Shown in pieces: positions 1 to 6,155 of a stretch of 6,191 nt of DNA (position 1 is its first letter; the number at the start of each line of letters is the position of its first letter). The position numbers were made by a program, and so were the translations under genes. The notes under the pieces are model-generated. The model ran no database searches. It worked only from the letters and a program-made list of their open reading frames with translations, and was not told the DNA's origin. The DNA is from Candidatus Woesearchaeota archaeon (GTDB lineage Archaea; Nanobdellota; Nanobdellia; CSSed11-243R1): positions 1-6,191 of the forward strand of contig SLLY01000046.1 of NCBI GenBank assembly GCA_007133845.1, in the 5' to 3' direction.

Positions 1-11
1 TAAATCTTACT

Positions 12-39
12 ATTAAATTCAGATTTAGAAAAATTTAAT
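12..39. repeat. A/T inverted repeat just after the tRNA 3' end
   Basis: Perfect 8-bp inverted repeat: ATTAAATT at 12-19 pairs with AATTTAAT at 32-39 around a 12-base loop. It begins 2 bases after the encoded CCA of the tRNA when read on the minus strand, so it would form a weak hairpin in the 3' trailer of the tRNA precursor. Such A/T-only palindromes can occur by chance in DNA this AT-rich. Confidence 0.45.
29..33 (-). terminator. Oligo-T terminator candidate after tRNA-Arg
   Basis: On the minus strand a run of five T lies about 9-13 bases after the encoded CCA. Archaeal transcription commonly ends at short T tracts after tRNA genes. The tract falls at the edge of the inverted repeat at 12-39. 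No other signal supports it. Confidence 0.4.
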
Positions 40-41
40 GA

Positions 42-118
42 TGGTGGGCCTGCTGGGATTTGAACCCAGGTCTCAAGCTCCGCAAGCTCGTATTCTATCC
101 AAGCTAAACTACAGGCCC
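42..118 (-). tRNA. tRNA-Arg (anticodon GCG), CCA encoded
   Basis: This is a complete cloverleaf on the minus strand, 77 bases including an encoded 3' CCA. The 7-bp acceptor stem is GGGCCTG with CAGGCCC and the discriminator base is A. The D stem GTTT/GAAT is closed partly by G-T pairs. The anticodon stem CGAGC/GCTTG carries the loop TTGCGGA, giving anticodon GCG at 81-83. The variable loop has 4 bases, and the T stem CTGGG/CCCAG carries the loop TTCAAAT. There is no intron. It reads Arg codons CGC and CGU; neighbouring genes mostly use AGA for Arg, so this tRNA serves minor codons here. It lies about 11 bases after the stop of the nuclease-like gene, so it either shares that transcript or has a promoter inside that gene's end. 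Confidence 0.96.
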
Positions 119-145
119 TTATCTTAAGCTCATCTTTTAAGATAA
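119..145. repeat. 9-bp inverted repeat spanning the upstream stop codon and abutting the tRNA 5' end
   Basis: TTATCTTAA at 119-127 is the exact reverse complement of TTAAGATAA at 137-145, with a 9-base loop. The loop contains the stop codon (130-132) of the nuclease-like gene. One foot of the stem touches the first base of the mature tRNA (118). It could be a processing hairpin, a weak terminator for the protein gene, or part of a tRNA promoter: the minus strand reads CTTAAAAG at 141-134, which is rather close (about 16-23 bases) for a TATA box. Function is inference; the repeat itself is seen. Confidence 0.55.
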
Positions 146-696
146 TGAGGTAAAAAAGCTTCGAAAAGGAAATTTCTTTTTGAATTCACATCATTTTTTA
201 TTAACTCCAAATCTTTCTTTTTAGTTAAATAATACGGTGAATGTAAACCCACTACCATGTTTTTATCTTTTATTATCTTCCTTCTATTTTTTGATATAGC
301 AGCTGAATCTATAAGATATACAATATTTATTTTTGAAAGATTTTTTCTCATTTTACGAAAAACAGAACGTGTCGCAGTTAGTTGATTGGATGGCACGCAT
401 ATTGAAAATAAATTTGTCCTGTCTTTATACAGTTCTATTTTATTCTCTAATATTTTTTTTCTAGGTTTTAATTGAATTTCTATTATTTCGGAAAATCTGT
501 GTTTTTTGTAATCCCATTCTAAAAATAAATCAACCACACCTTCTCCAACTTCTTTTTCAGCCTCAATTCTCACCAATTTTCTATTGAACGGATCACAATT
601 TTCAATAAATAAAAGAGCCAATATTTTTTGATAATAATTGTGTATGTTTAGACTTTTATTTTTATCTATATCCCCACATATTTTTTTGAAATTCAT
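130..696 (-). CDS. Small PD-(D/E)XK nuclease-like protein (hypothetical)
   Basis: This encodes 188 residues if the ATG at 694-696 is used; an in-frame TTG at 706-708 would add four. I do not recognise a named family. The central part looks like the restriction-endonuclease (PD-(D/E)XK) core. A helix (about 20-31) is followed by a strand with acidic residues (about 42-49), then GVVDLFLEW with Asp56, then IIEIQLK with Glu73, Gln75 and Lys77, then a helix and the strand NLFSICVPS. D-x16-E-x-Q replaces the usual D...E-x-K; Gln at this position is known in BglII. The C-terminal third is Lys-rich and soluble. There is no signal peptide or membrane segment. It starts 22 bases after the rhomboid stop (10 with the TTG start), so the two are probably co-transcribed, with tRNA-Arg following. 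No Shine-Dalgarno site is visible. The nuclease assignment is inferred from motifs only. Confidence 0.75.
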   Translation of the reverse strand: MNFKKICGDIDKNKSLNIHNYYQKILALLFIENCDPFNRKLVRIEAEKEVGEGVVDLFLEWDYKKHRFSEIIEIQLKPRKKILENKIELYKDRTNLFSICVPSNQLTATRSVFRKMRKNLSKINIVYLIDSAAISKNRRKIIKDKNMVVGLHSPYYLTKKKDLELIKNDVNSKRNFLFEAFLPHYLKR

Positions 697-718
697 ACTA
701 GAAAACAACTTTTTAAAG

Positions 719-1759
719 TTAAATATCTTTTTGTAGAATGTTACAATCTATCTGATTAACTGGTGGTTCGTCTTTATATATTTGAATTATTTCATATCTT
801 ACATTATTACATTTAATTGCAAAATTTAGATATTCGTGGTTGCATATATTTCCCCAATTTGAAATTAAGCCTATTTCGTTATCTATGTCTATATGATTGT
901 TTTTTATACTACAATTTATTTCATCCCATACACCCCATTCAAAATATATATTAGAAACAATTCTGGGAAAATATTCATTATAATATGAGGGTTCTATATT
1001 TGCTACATACGGAGTCGTTCTTGTTATTAAAATAGATTCATCGCAGTGATATTCATAATATTTAAAATTTATTTCTTCCACTTTAGATACCATATCACAA
1101 TCAATTATTTCGGGCATAAATCCATGTATCTCATTAGGTGTTCTCATCCCCATGAATAAAATGAAAATTATTGGAATTGCTATGATAGAAGCATTTAATT
1201 TGATATCTATATCTTTTTTATATAAAAATACAAAAGAAGCTCCACCAATCAATCCAAAAAAATGAGCGGAATGTGCAACAGTTCCAACACCAAAAGAAGA
1301 AATTATTTCAGTAATTCCCCACACAATTGCTGCGATAATCATTGGAAATGGACCATATGGTGTGTATATAAGTTGCATAGGTTTTAGTATAGCTGCTGCC
1401 CCCATCAATCCAAATATTGCACCGCTTGCACCTAAAGCAGGTATAAAAACAGAATCTGCTAGAAAAAAATAACCAAGACTTCCCACAAACCCCGAAAAAA
1501 TATAAATCAACATCCAATTTTTGATACCGACTTCATTTTCCACTATAGAACCAAATATAAACAATCCTACCATATTAAGAATTAAATGTCTTAAGCTACC
1601 ATGCATAAATATTGAAGTGACTAATGTGTATGGTTTGGAAATAACTTCCGCGGGCATAAAAGCTAGATTATTTCCTACAATACCCACATATTGCAATATG
1701 AATACAAAAATACAAATTAAAATTACTGAAATTGTAATTTTCATAAAAAACCAAAACAT
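719..1759 (-). CDS. Rhomboid-family intramembrane serine protease with a C-terminal extracytoplasmic domain
   Basis: This encodes 346 residues. The first ~207 form a rhomboid: TM1 (8-27), TM2 with HGSLRHLILN (His58, Asn62, the oxyanion-hole region), TM3 (81-101), TM4 with GASG (nucleophile Ser112), TM5 (137-155), TM6 with AHFFG (catalytic His166), and an added TM7 (190-206). Rhomboids cleave transmembrane helices of other membrane proteins within the bilayer. Lys181-Lys182 after TM6 fits a cytoplasmic loop, which puts the ~140-residue tail outside the cell. That tail has six cysteines (221, 239, 283, 306, 317, 339) and one N-x-S sequon (Asn282); I recognise no family in it. The ATG at 1757-1759 is used here. 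The ATG at 1742-1744 (341 residues) is an equal rival, because a TTTTAAAC box lies about 27 bases before it. The gene is divergent from apgM and probably heads a transcript with the nuclease-like gene. Confidence 0.93.
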   Translation of the reverse strand: MFWFFMKITISVILICIFVFILQYVGIVGNNLAFMPAEVISKPYTLVTSIFMHGSLRHLILNMVGLFIFGSIVENEVGIKNWMLIYIFSGFVGSLGYFFLADSVFIPALGASGAIFGLMGAAAILKPMQLIYTPYGPFPMIIAAIVWGITEIISSFGVGTVAHSAHFFGLIGGASFVFLYKKDIDIKLNASIIAIPIIFILFMGMRTPNEIHGFMPEIIDCDMVSKVEEINFKYYEYHCDESILITRTTPYVANIEPSYYNEYFPRIVSNIYFEWGVWDEINCSIKNNHIDIDNEIGLISNWGNICNHEYLNFAIKCNNVRYEIIQIYKDEPPVNQIDCNILQKDI

Positions 1760-1787
1760 TTAATTTGTTTAAAACTTTACTAATATT
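1757..1787. promoter_or_regulatory. Compact divergent promoter region, rhomboid / apgM
   Basis: Only 28 bases separate the two divergent ATGs. Neither start has a Shine-Dalgarno site. On the plus strand ATTTAATTT (1758-1766) is centred about 26 bases before the apgM ATG, the distance expected of an archaeal TATA box for a leaderless transcript. On the minus strand GTTTTAAAC is centred near 1771, about 27 bases before the second rhomboid ATG (1744). Box positions are inferred by spacing, not measured. Confidence 0.4.
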
Positions 1788-3083
1788 ATGAAAAAGTTGT
1801 TATTTATTGTTTTAGATGGTGCGGCAGATACTCCCAATGATAAAATAAATGGGAAGACACCTTATGAAGTAGCTAAAACACCAAATATTGATTTTTTAGC
1901 AAGAAATGGAAGAAACGGACTTCTTGAAATTTTACCAATTCCTCCAGAAAGTGATGAGGCAGTTATTTCTCTTTTAGGATATAATGTTTTTGATGTATAT
2001 ACAGGAAGAGGCCCAATAGAAGCTGTTGGCAGTGGAATTGAATTAAAAGATGGAGATTTGGCATTAAGATGTAATTTTGCAACAGTAGAGGACAACAAGA
2101 TTATCAACATGCGTGCGGGGAGGATATCTACTAAAAATTCTAAAAGACTTGCAAATGCAATACAACGTTCTGTTTATTTAACGGGCGCCGAATTTGAATT
2201 TAAGGCAATAGAAGGATATAGGGGGGCTTTAGTAATTCGCTCATCAAAAAAACTTTCAGGTAAGATAAGTAATACACACCCTGGGTACGATTTAAGATTA
2301 TTAGATATTTTTTGGGATAGAGACGGTAACGTAAAATATGTACCATTAAGTGAAGCAGTTAGAGAACCTTTAATGGAAGTTAAAGAATGCATGCCTCTTG
2401 AAAATAAAAAATCTGCGAAATTTTCGGCAAATCTTGTGAACGAATTTATTGAAAAAAGTAGTTATGTTTTAAAAACACACCCTCTAAATAAAGACAGAAT
2501 TTCCAAAGGAAAACATCCTGCTAATATGATTATGACAAGAAGTGCTGGAAATAGAATACCTCCTCTATTCAATTTGAAAAAACAATATGGTGTTAAATGG
2601 GCGTGTTTTGTTGATATGCCTGTAGAAAGAGGAATTGCTAAATTGGCAGGGATGGATATTATTCCAATTCCACCACCCTCTGAAAATATGGAAAAAGATA
2701 TGAATTTGAGAGTTTTAACACTTTTAAAAAATATACCTTATTATGACGCATTTTATGTTCATATAAAAGGACCGGATCCTTTTGGGCATTTGGGAGATAT
2801 AAATGGAAAAATAAATTGTTTGGAAGAAATAGATAAACATTTCTTCGAACCCCTTTTAAACGATATAGACTTAGAGAATACCATGATAGTTGTTACATCA
2901 GACCATACAACTTCAACAGAACATAAAGTACATACTGAAAATCCAGTTCCTATTGTTATATTTGGGGGAGAAACTCCAGATCAAATTGCTAGGATATCTG
3001 AAAAAGAATCGTCAAAAGGTTCACTCGGAAAAATGCATAGTAAAAATTTAATGCCTATGTTAATGAGAAAAATTAAAAAATGA
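1788..3083 (+). CDS. apgM: 2,3-bisphosphoglycerate-independent phosphoglycerate mutase, archaeal type
   Basis: This encodes 431 residues, in the usual range for archaeal enzymes. It interconverts 3-phosphoglycerate and 2-phosphoglycerate in cytoplasmic glycolysis and gluconeogenesis, using two metal ions and a phosphoserine intermediate. It belongs to the alkaline phosphatase superfamily. Visible motifs in order are: FIVLDGAAD with metal ligand Asp10; GKTPYEVAKTPNIDFLA (22-38), typical of the archaeal branch; ESDEAVISLLGY with likely nucleophile Ser55; YTGRGPIEAVGSG (71-83); HIKGPDPFGHLGD with Asp330 and His334; TSDHTTS with Asp372 and His373; and HTENPVPIVIFG with His382. All expected metal ligands appear present. 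The start is the first ATG, matching the family N terminus, with no Shine-Dalgarno site, so a leaderless message is likely. It converges on gdhA with a single base between stops. Related proteins include bacterial homoserine kinase-like members, but the archaeal setting favours the mutase. Confidence 0.95.
   Translation: MKKLLFIVLDGAADTPNDKINGKTPYEVAKTPNIDFLARNGRNGLLEILPIPPESDEAVISLLGYNVFDVYTGRGPIEAVGSGIELKDGDLALRCNFATVEDNKIINMRAGRISTKNSKRLANAIQRSVYLTGAEFEFKAIEGYRGALVIRSSKKLSGKISNTHPGYDLRLLDIFWDRDGNVKYVPLSEAVREPLMEVKECMPLENKKSAKFSANLVNEFIEKSSYVLKTHPLNKDRISKGKHPANMIMTRSAGNRIPPLFNLKKQYGVKWACFVDMPVERGIAKLAGMDIIPIPPPSENMEKDMNLRVLTLLKNIPYYDAFYVHIKGPDPFGHLGDINGKINCLEEIDKHFFEPLLNDIDLENTMIVVTSDHTTSTEHKVHTENPVPIVIFGGETPDQIARISEKESSKGSLGKMHSKNLMPMLMRKIKK
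3068..3080 (-). terminator. T-rich terminator candidate for gdhA
   Basis: Read on the minus strand, six T then AA then five T begin 4 bases after the gdhA stop codon. There is no strong hairpin, which fits archaeal T-tract termination. The tract lies inside the last codons of apgM, where it encodes lysines, so codon content alone could explain it. Confidence 0.4.
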
Positions 3084-3084
3084 A

Positions 3085-4326
3085 TTAATTCCAACCCCGT
3101 AATCTCATAGCTTCTACAACTTTTTTTAGAGCAATAATATACGCAGCCTTTCTCATAGATATATTTTCTTTTTTATGAAGTTCAAAAACCTTTCTAAATG
3201 CTTTACTAATTATTTTTTCTAATTTTTCATAAACTTCTTTTTCAGTCCAATAATATCCAGATATATTCTGACACCATTCAAAATAACTTACTGTTACACC
3301 ACCCGAATTACATAAAAAATCAGGTATTGAAAAAATATTTTTTTCATTTAATATTTCATCGGCTTTAGGTGTAACAGGTCCATTTGATGCCTCCGCAATC
3401 AATTCTGCTTTTATATTACCTGCATTTTTTTCAGTTATTTGATTTTCTAACGCAGCTGGAATTAAAATATCACATTCAATTTCTAATATTTCTTCATTTG
3501 TTATATCTTTACAATCTTTCATTCCCTTTAAAGATCCATTCTCGTTTTTCCATTTAACCACATCAGAAAAATTTATTCCATTTGGATTATATATTCCACC
3601 TTTAGAGTCACTTAATGCTATTATTTTAGCACCCATCTCCTCTAAAAATTCTGCTGCTGCACCACCCACTTTTCCAAAACCTTGTATAGCTATTTTAGAA
3701 TTTTTTAATTCTATGCCTAGATATTTAGTTGCCTCCTTTACCATTATTGCGACGCCTTTTCCGGTAGATTTATCTCTACCTTTAGAACCTCCAATTTCTA
3801 TAGGTTTTCCAGTTACAACACCAGGCGAACTATGTCCAACAATTTTTTCATATTCGTCCATCATCCAAGCCATAATTTGAGAGTTGGTATAAACATCCGG
3901 AGCAGGTATATCTTTTTGTGGACCTATATATTCTACAATCTGTTTTATATATCCTCTACTAAGTTTTTCCAATTCATTTTTACTTAGTTCTCTAGGATTA
4001 CAAATAATTCCTCCTTTTGCACCACCATAAGGCATATCTACAATCGCACATTTCCATGTCATCCATGCAGCAAGCGCTTTTATAGTATCTAATGTTTCTT
4101 CAGGATGAAATCTTATTCCACCTTTAGTTGGACCTCTCGCCCAATTATGTTGAACTCTAAATCCTTTAAAATTTTTAATTTCGCCATTATCCATCTCTAT
4201 TGGAATTTCAAATTCTAGAATTCTCATAGGTTTTTTTAAAAATTCTACTGTTTTTTCATCCAAGTTCATAATATCAGAAACTGAATCTATTTGTTTTTTT
4301 ACATCTTCAAATGAATTATCTGCCAT
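3085..4326 (-). CDS. gdhA: Glutamate dehydrogenase (hexameric Glu/Leu/Phe/Val dehydrogenase family)
   Basis: This encodes 413 residues from the ATG at 4324-4326, a normal length for archaeal enzymes. It interconverts glutamate with 2-oxoglutarate plus ammonia using NAD(P)(H) in the cytoplasm, linking nitrogen assimilation to central carbon. Substrate and catalytic residues sit in their standard motifs: Lys68 in GPTKGG, Lys92 in MTWK, Lys104 in PYGGAKGG, Asp144 in APDVYTN and Ser347 in [10 protein letters not shown]. Spacings between the first four (24, 12, 40) match those of clostridial GDH. The Rossmann domain shows GFGKVG (216-221), then ALSDSKGG. Coenzyme preference cannot be read safely. 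An upstream ATG at 4362 would add 12 residues ([12 protein letters not shown]), but these are unlike the family, and a GGGTG site precedes the inner ATG. The gene is divergent from the thioredoxin reductase gene and convergent with apgM. Confidence 0.96.
   Translation of the reverse strand: MADNSFEDVKKQIDSVSDIMNLDEKTVEFLKKPMRILEFEIPIEMDNGEIKNFKGFRVQHNWARGPTKGGIRFHPEETLDTIKALAAWMTWKCAIVDMPYGGAKGGIICNPRELSKNELEKLSRGYIKQIVEYIGPQKDIPAPDVYTNSQIMAWMMDEYEKIVGHSSPGVVTGKPIEIGGSKGRDKSTGKGVAIMVKEATKYLGIELKNSKIAIQGFGKVGGAAAEFLEEMGAKIIALSDSKGGIYNPNGINFSDVVKWKNENGSLKGMKDCKDITNEEILEIECDILIPAALENQITEKNAGNIKAELIAEASNGPVTPKADEILNEKNIFSIPDFLCNSGGVTVSYFEWCQNISGYYWTEKEVYEKLEKIISKAFRKVFELHKKENISMRKAAYIIALKKVVEAMRLRGWN
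3121..3127 (+). terminator. T7 terminator candidate for apgM
   Basis: A run of seven T starts 38 bases after the apgM stop, inside the antisense of gdhA. Archaeal RNA polymerase often stops at such tracts. It also encodes Lys-Lys of GdhA on the other strand, so this is a weak call. Confidence 0.3.
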
Positions 4327-4333
4327 GAATATA

Positions 4334-4338
4334 CACCC
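4334..4338 (-). promoter_or_regulatory. Ribosome binding site deciding the gdhA start
   Basis: On the minus strand AAAGGGTG ends 7 bases before the ATG at 4326. GGTG matches the archaeal Shine-Dalgarno consensus (GGTGA). It favours the inner ATG over the ATG at 4362. It is the only clear ribosome binding site seen in the window. Confidence 0.7.
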
Positions 4339-4360
4339 TTTACAATAAAAAAACCACAAC

Positions 4361-4370
4361 ATTAAAAAAC
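4361..4370. promoter_or_regulatory. Possible shared TATA-like box between gdhA and trxB
   Basis: ATTAAAAAAC on the plus strand is centred about 26 bases before the trxB ATG at 4392. Its complement, GTTTTTTAAT, would place a gdhA start site near 4340, giving a leader of about 14 bases that just includes the GGGTG site. One A/T box could therefore serve both genes. A second A-rich run at 4346-4353 could instead serve the ATG at 4374. Assignment rests on spacing only. Confidence 0.4.
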
Positions 4371-4391
4371 GTTATGTTATTGTCTATTAAT

Positions 4392-5309
4392 ATGTATGAT
4401 TTAATTGTTGTCGGAGGAGGACCTGCAGGTTATTCGGCTGCGCTTTATGCTGTTAGATTTAAAATGAAAACATTAGTTTTAACAGAAGATAAAGGTGGCG
4501 TAATTAAATGGACAAATTTAATTGAAAATTATCCCGGAGGAGGATTTATTTCTGGAAAAGAACTTGTTGAAAAAATGGAAGAACAAGCTGTAAAATTTGG
4601 AACAGAAATAAAAGAAGAAAAAGTTCAAGGTATAGAAAAAGATGAAAATAGCTTTAAGGTTATATCTGGAAAAGAAGAATATTTTTCAAAATCATTGATA
4701 CTCGCAACTGGTGTAAAAAAACGCAAACTTAATATTCCTGGAGAAGAAGATTTTCAAAATAAAGGTGTCAGTTTTTGTGCTCTTTGTGATGGAGTTTTAT
4801 TTAAAGATAAAGAGATTGCTGTTGTCGGAGGAGGAGACTCCGCAGCAAAAGAAGCAATTCTTTTAACTAAATATGCTAAAAAAGTATATATAATTTACAG
4901 AAAAAATCAAATACGTCCAGAGCCAATAAGATATGAAAGAGTAATGCAAAAAGTTAAAGAAGGAAAAATAGAAATTATAAATAATACAAATATAACTGAA
5001 ATTAAAGGAGATAAATTTGTTGAACATATTATTCTTGATAATGAGCATAAAGATAGTAGAAAATTAGAAGTTCAAGGGGTTTTCGTTGAAATAGGAGGAA
5101 CTCCTGGAAATGATTTGGCAAGAGGATTAGGTGTTGAATTAACAGAAAAAGGATTTATCAAAATAGATGAATTGTGCAGAACTAACGTTTCTGGTGTTTT
5201 TGCAGCAGGAGATGTAACATCATTTCCACTCAAACAAGCAATTACTGCGGCTGCTCATGGCACTGTTGCAGCCTATAGCGCGCATAATTATTTGAGTCCC
5301 GAAAAATAA
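4392..5309 (+). CDS. trxB: Thioredoxin reductase-like FAD/NAD(P)H disulfide oxidoreductase
   Basis: This encodes 305 residues from the ATG at 4392-4394. MYDLIVVGGGPAG is the standard family N terminus, so this start is preferred over the ATG at 4374, which adds MLLSIN. It is a cytoplasmic flavoenzyme that passes electrons from NAD(P)H through FAD and a redox disulfide to thioredoxin or a similar protein. Visible in order: FAD motif GGGPAG (8-13), ATG motif (105-107), redox pair CALCD with Cys129 and Cys132, NAD(P) motif GGGDSA (146-151), YRKNQIR (169-175) at the place of HRRxxxR, and GVFAAGD (268-274) for FAD. Length is close to the usual ~310-320. Arg170 and Arg175 are kept, which leans to NADPH, but the first two positions of HRR read Tyr-Arg and the third is Lys171. 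No thioredoxin gene is nearby. The 3' end overlaps the convergent endonuclease IV-like gene by 22 bases. Confidence 0.93.
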   Translation: MYDLIVVGGGPAGYSAALYAVRFKMKTLVLTEDKGGVIKWTNLIENYPGGGFISGKELVEKMEEQAVKFGTEIKEEKVQGIEKDENSFKVISGKEEYFSKSLILATGVKKRKLNIPGEEDFQNKGVSFCALCDGVLFKDKEIAVVGGGDSAAKEAILLTKYAKKVYIIYRKNQIRPEPIRYERVMQKVKEGKIEIINNTNITEIKGDKFVEHIILDNEHKDSRKLEVQGVFVEIGGTPGNDLARGLGVELTEKGFIKIDELCRTNVSGVFAAGDVTSFPLKQAITAAAHGTVAAYSAHNYLSPEK

Positions 5310-6118
5310 TCTTTCATTAAAATTGCGTCTTTTTCTATGTTAGGACTTTCAGAAATTAAAACTCCTTTTACTTTGAAATCTTTTAAAGCCTTAAGCAATT
5401 CTTTATATTTGAAATCGGATTCTTCTAGAACTAAATGTTTTTTCTCCCCTTTATCTGTGTAATCTATACCTGAAACATGCATGTGCATATTCCTCAACCC
5501 TTGCTTCCCAAGATTTTTTTCTATCAACTCTAGAATACCACAAAATTCAGTATAACTATTTTTATTTTCATTTCTTGCATGTATATGTGAGAAATCTACA
5601 CAAGGCATAACATTTTCTATTTCTTGGCTCAACTTTAAAATTTCTTGCAAAGTTCCAAATTGAGTTTTTTTACCTGTAGTCTCAGGTCTTATCCATATTT
5701 TATTTTTTTCTGATTTTAAATTTTCTACAATTTTTTTAATTTCTTCTTTTGTTTTTTTATAGACTTTTTCTGGATCCTCTTTCATATAGAAACCAGCGTG
5801 AAAACATAAGCTCCAAGCACCACATAAATTAGCTATTTTTGCAGAATTTAGTATTCTTCCTCTACTAGCTCCAACTTTTTGTCTTTCTTTCGAATTTAAA
5901 TTTATGTAATAAGGAGCGTGACAAGTTAATATTACATCCTCTTTTTTTGCTATTTTTTTTATTTCATTTGTTTTTTCCTTAGATAAATAAACACCCCTTA
6001 CAAACTCTAATTCCATAGCTTCTAAATTTAATTCATTTACCTTAATTATCCCATTCTCAGTTGTTCGGGGATTTGTGGATATTGGAATTCCAGCAGTTCC
6101 AAAAAATAATTTTTTCAT
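5288..6118 (-). CDS. Endonuclease IV-like TIM-barrel protein (AP endonuclease family 2 / xylose isomerase-like fold)
   Basis: This encodes 276 residues from the ATG at 6116-6118 (MKKLFFGTAGIP). An ATG at 6148 would add ten residues that run into the divergent promoter. E. coli Nfo is a 285-residue, three-zinc AP endonuclease. Its ligands map here as His67 (CHAPYYINL), His107 (FHAGF), Glu146 (RPETTG), Asp175 and His178 (CVDFSH), His212 (MHMHVSG), His228 (EKKHL) and Glu257 (ISESP). The D-x-H pair of Nfo (Asp229/His231) is not intact: the sequence reads E225-K-K-H228. Tyr70 and Tyr71 take the place of the DNA-probing Tyr72-Leu73. Its likely role is cleavage at abasic sites in base excision repair, but another sugar or phosphate substrate is possible, so nfo is not assigned as a symbol. 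There is no Shine-Dalgarno site. The 3' end overlaps trxB. Confidence 0.88.
   Translation of the reverse strand: MKKLFFGTAGIPISTNPRTTENGIIKVNELNLEAMELEFVRGVYLSKEKTNEIKKIAKKEDVILTCHAPYYINLNSKERQKVGASRGRILNSAKIANLCGAWSLCFHAGFYMKEDPEKVYKKTKEEIKKIVENLKSEKNKIWIRPETTGKKTQFGTLQEILKLSQEIENVMPCVDFSHIHARNENKNSYTEFCGILELIEKNLGKQGLRNMHMHVSGIDYTDKGEKKHLVLEESDFKYKELLKALKDFKVKGVLISESPNIEKDAILMKDYFSGLK
5330..5334 (+). terminator. T5 terminator candidate for trxB
   Basis: The plus strand reads GCGTCTTTTTC about 21-25 bases after the trxB stop, inside the antisense of the endonuclease IV-like gene. It fits an archaeal oligo-T stop but is short, and similar runs are common in this sequence. Confidence 0.25.
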
Positions 6119-6123
6119 GTCTA

Positions 6124-6135
6124 TTTTTATAAAAA
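6124..6135 (+). promoter_or_regulatory. TATA box for the gene leaving the right edge
   Basis: TTTTTATAAAAA is the best TATA-box match in the window. Its centre is about 26 bases before the plus-strand ATG at 6156, the spacing of a leaderless archaeal promoter. It lies just upstream of the preferred start (6118) of the divergent endonuclease IV-like gene, but only about 11 bases away, too close to be that gene's own box. Confidence 0.5.
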
Positions 6136-6155
6136 GCAAGTTATTCATAATATAT

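Noticed and set aside
1308..1763. Open frames overlapping the rhomboid gene (1308-1517 minus, 1521-1763 plus)
   Set aside because: Their translations show no family resemblance and lie wholly inside a clear membrane protease with intact catalytic motifs.
1862..2392. Minus-strand open frames inside apgM (1862-2110 and 2174-2392)
   Set aside because: Shadows of a strongly conserved gene, with no start signals or recognisable product.
4327..4362. N-terminal extension of GdhA starting at 4362, including two Cys
   Set aside because: It is unlike the family N terminus, contains the GGGTG ribosome binding site of the inner start, and overlaps the likely promoter region.
4411..4545. GGAGGAGG stretches resembling strong Shine-Dalgarno sites inside trxB
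   Set aside because: They encode Gly-Gly-Gly runs, and no ATG with a conserved downstream frame follows at suitable distance.
4406..4835. 16-base direct repeat TGTTGTCGGAGGAGGA at 4406-4421 and 4820-4835
   Set aside because: Both copies encode the VVGGG of the two Rossmann motifs (FAD and NAD(P)) of the same protein with the same codons. It is coding constraint, not a mobile or regulatory repeat.
4863..5048. Minus-strand frame rich in Phe/Tyr/Ile inside trxB
   Set aside because: The hydrophobic look comes from reading A-rich lysine/glutamate codons on the opposite strand; not a membrane peptide gene.
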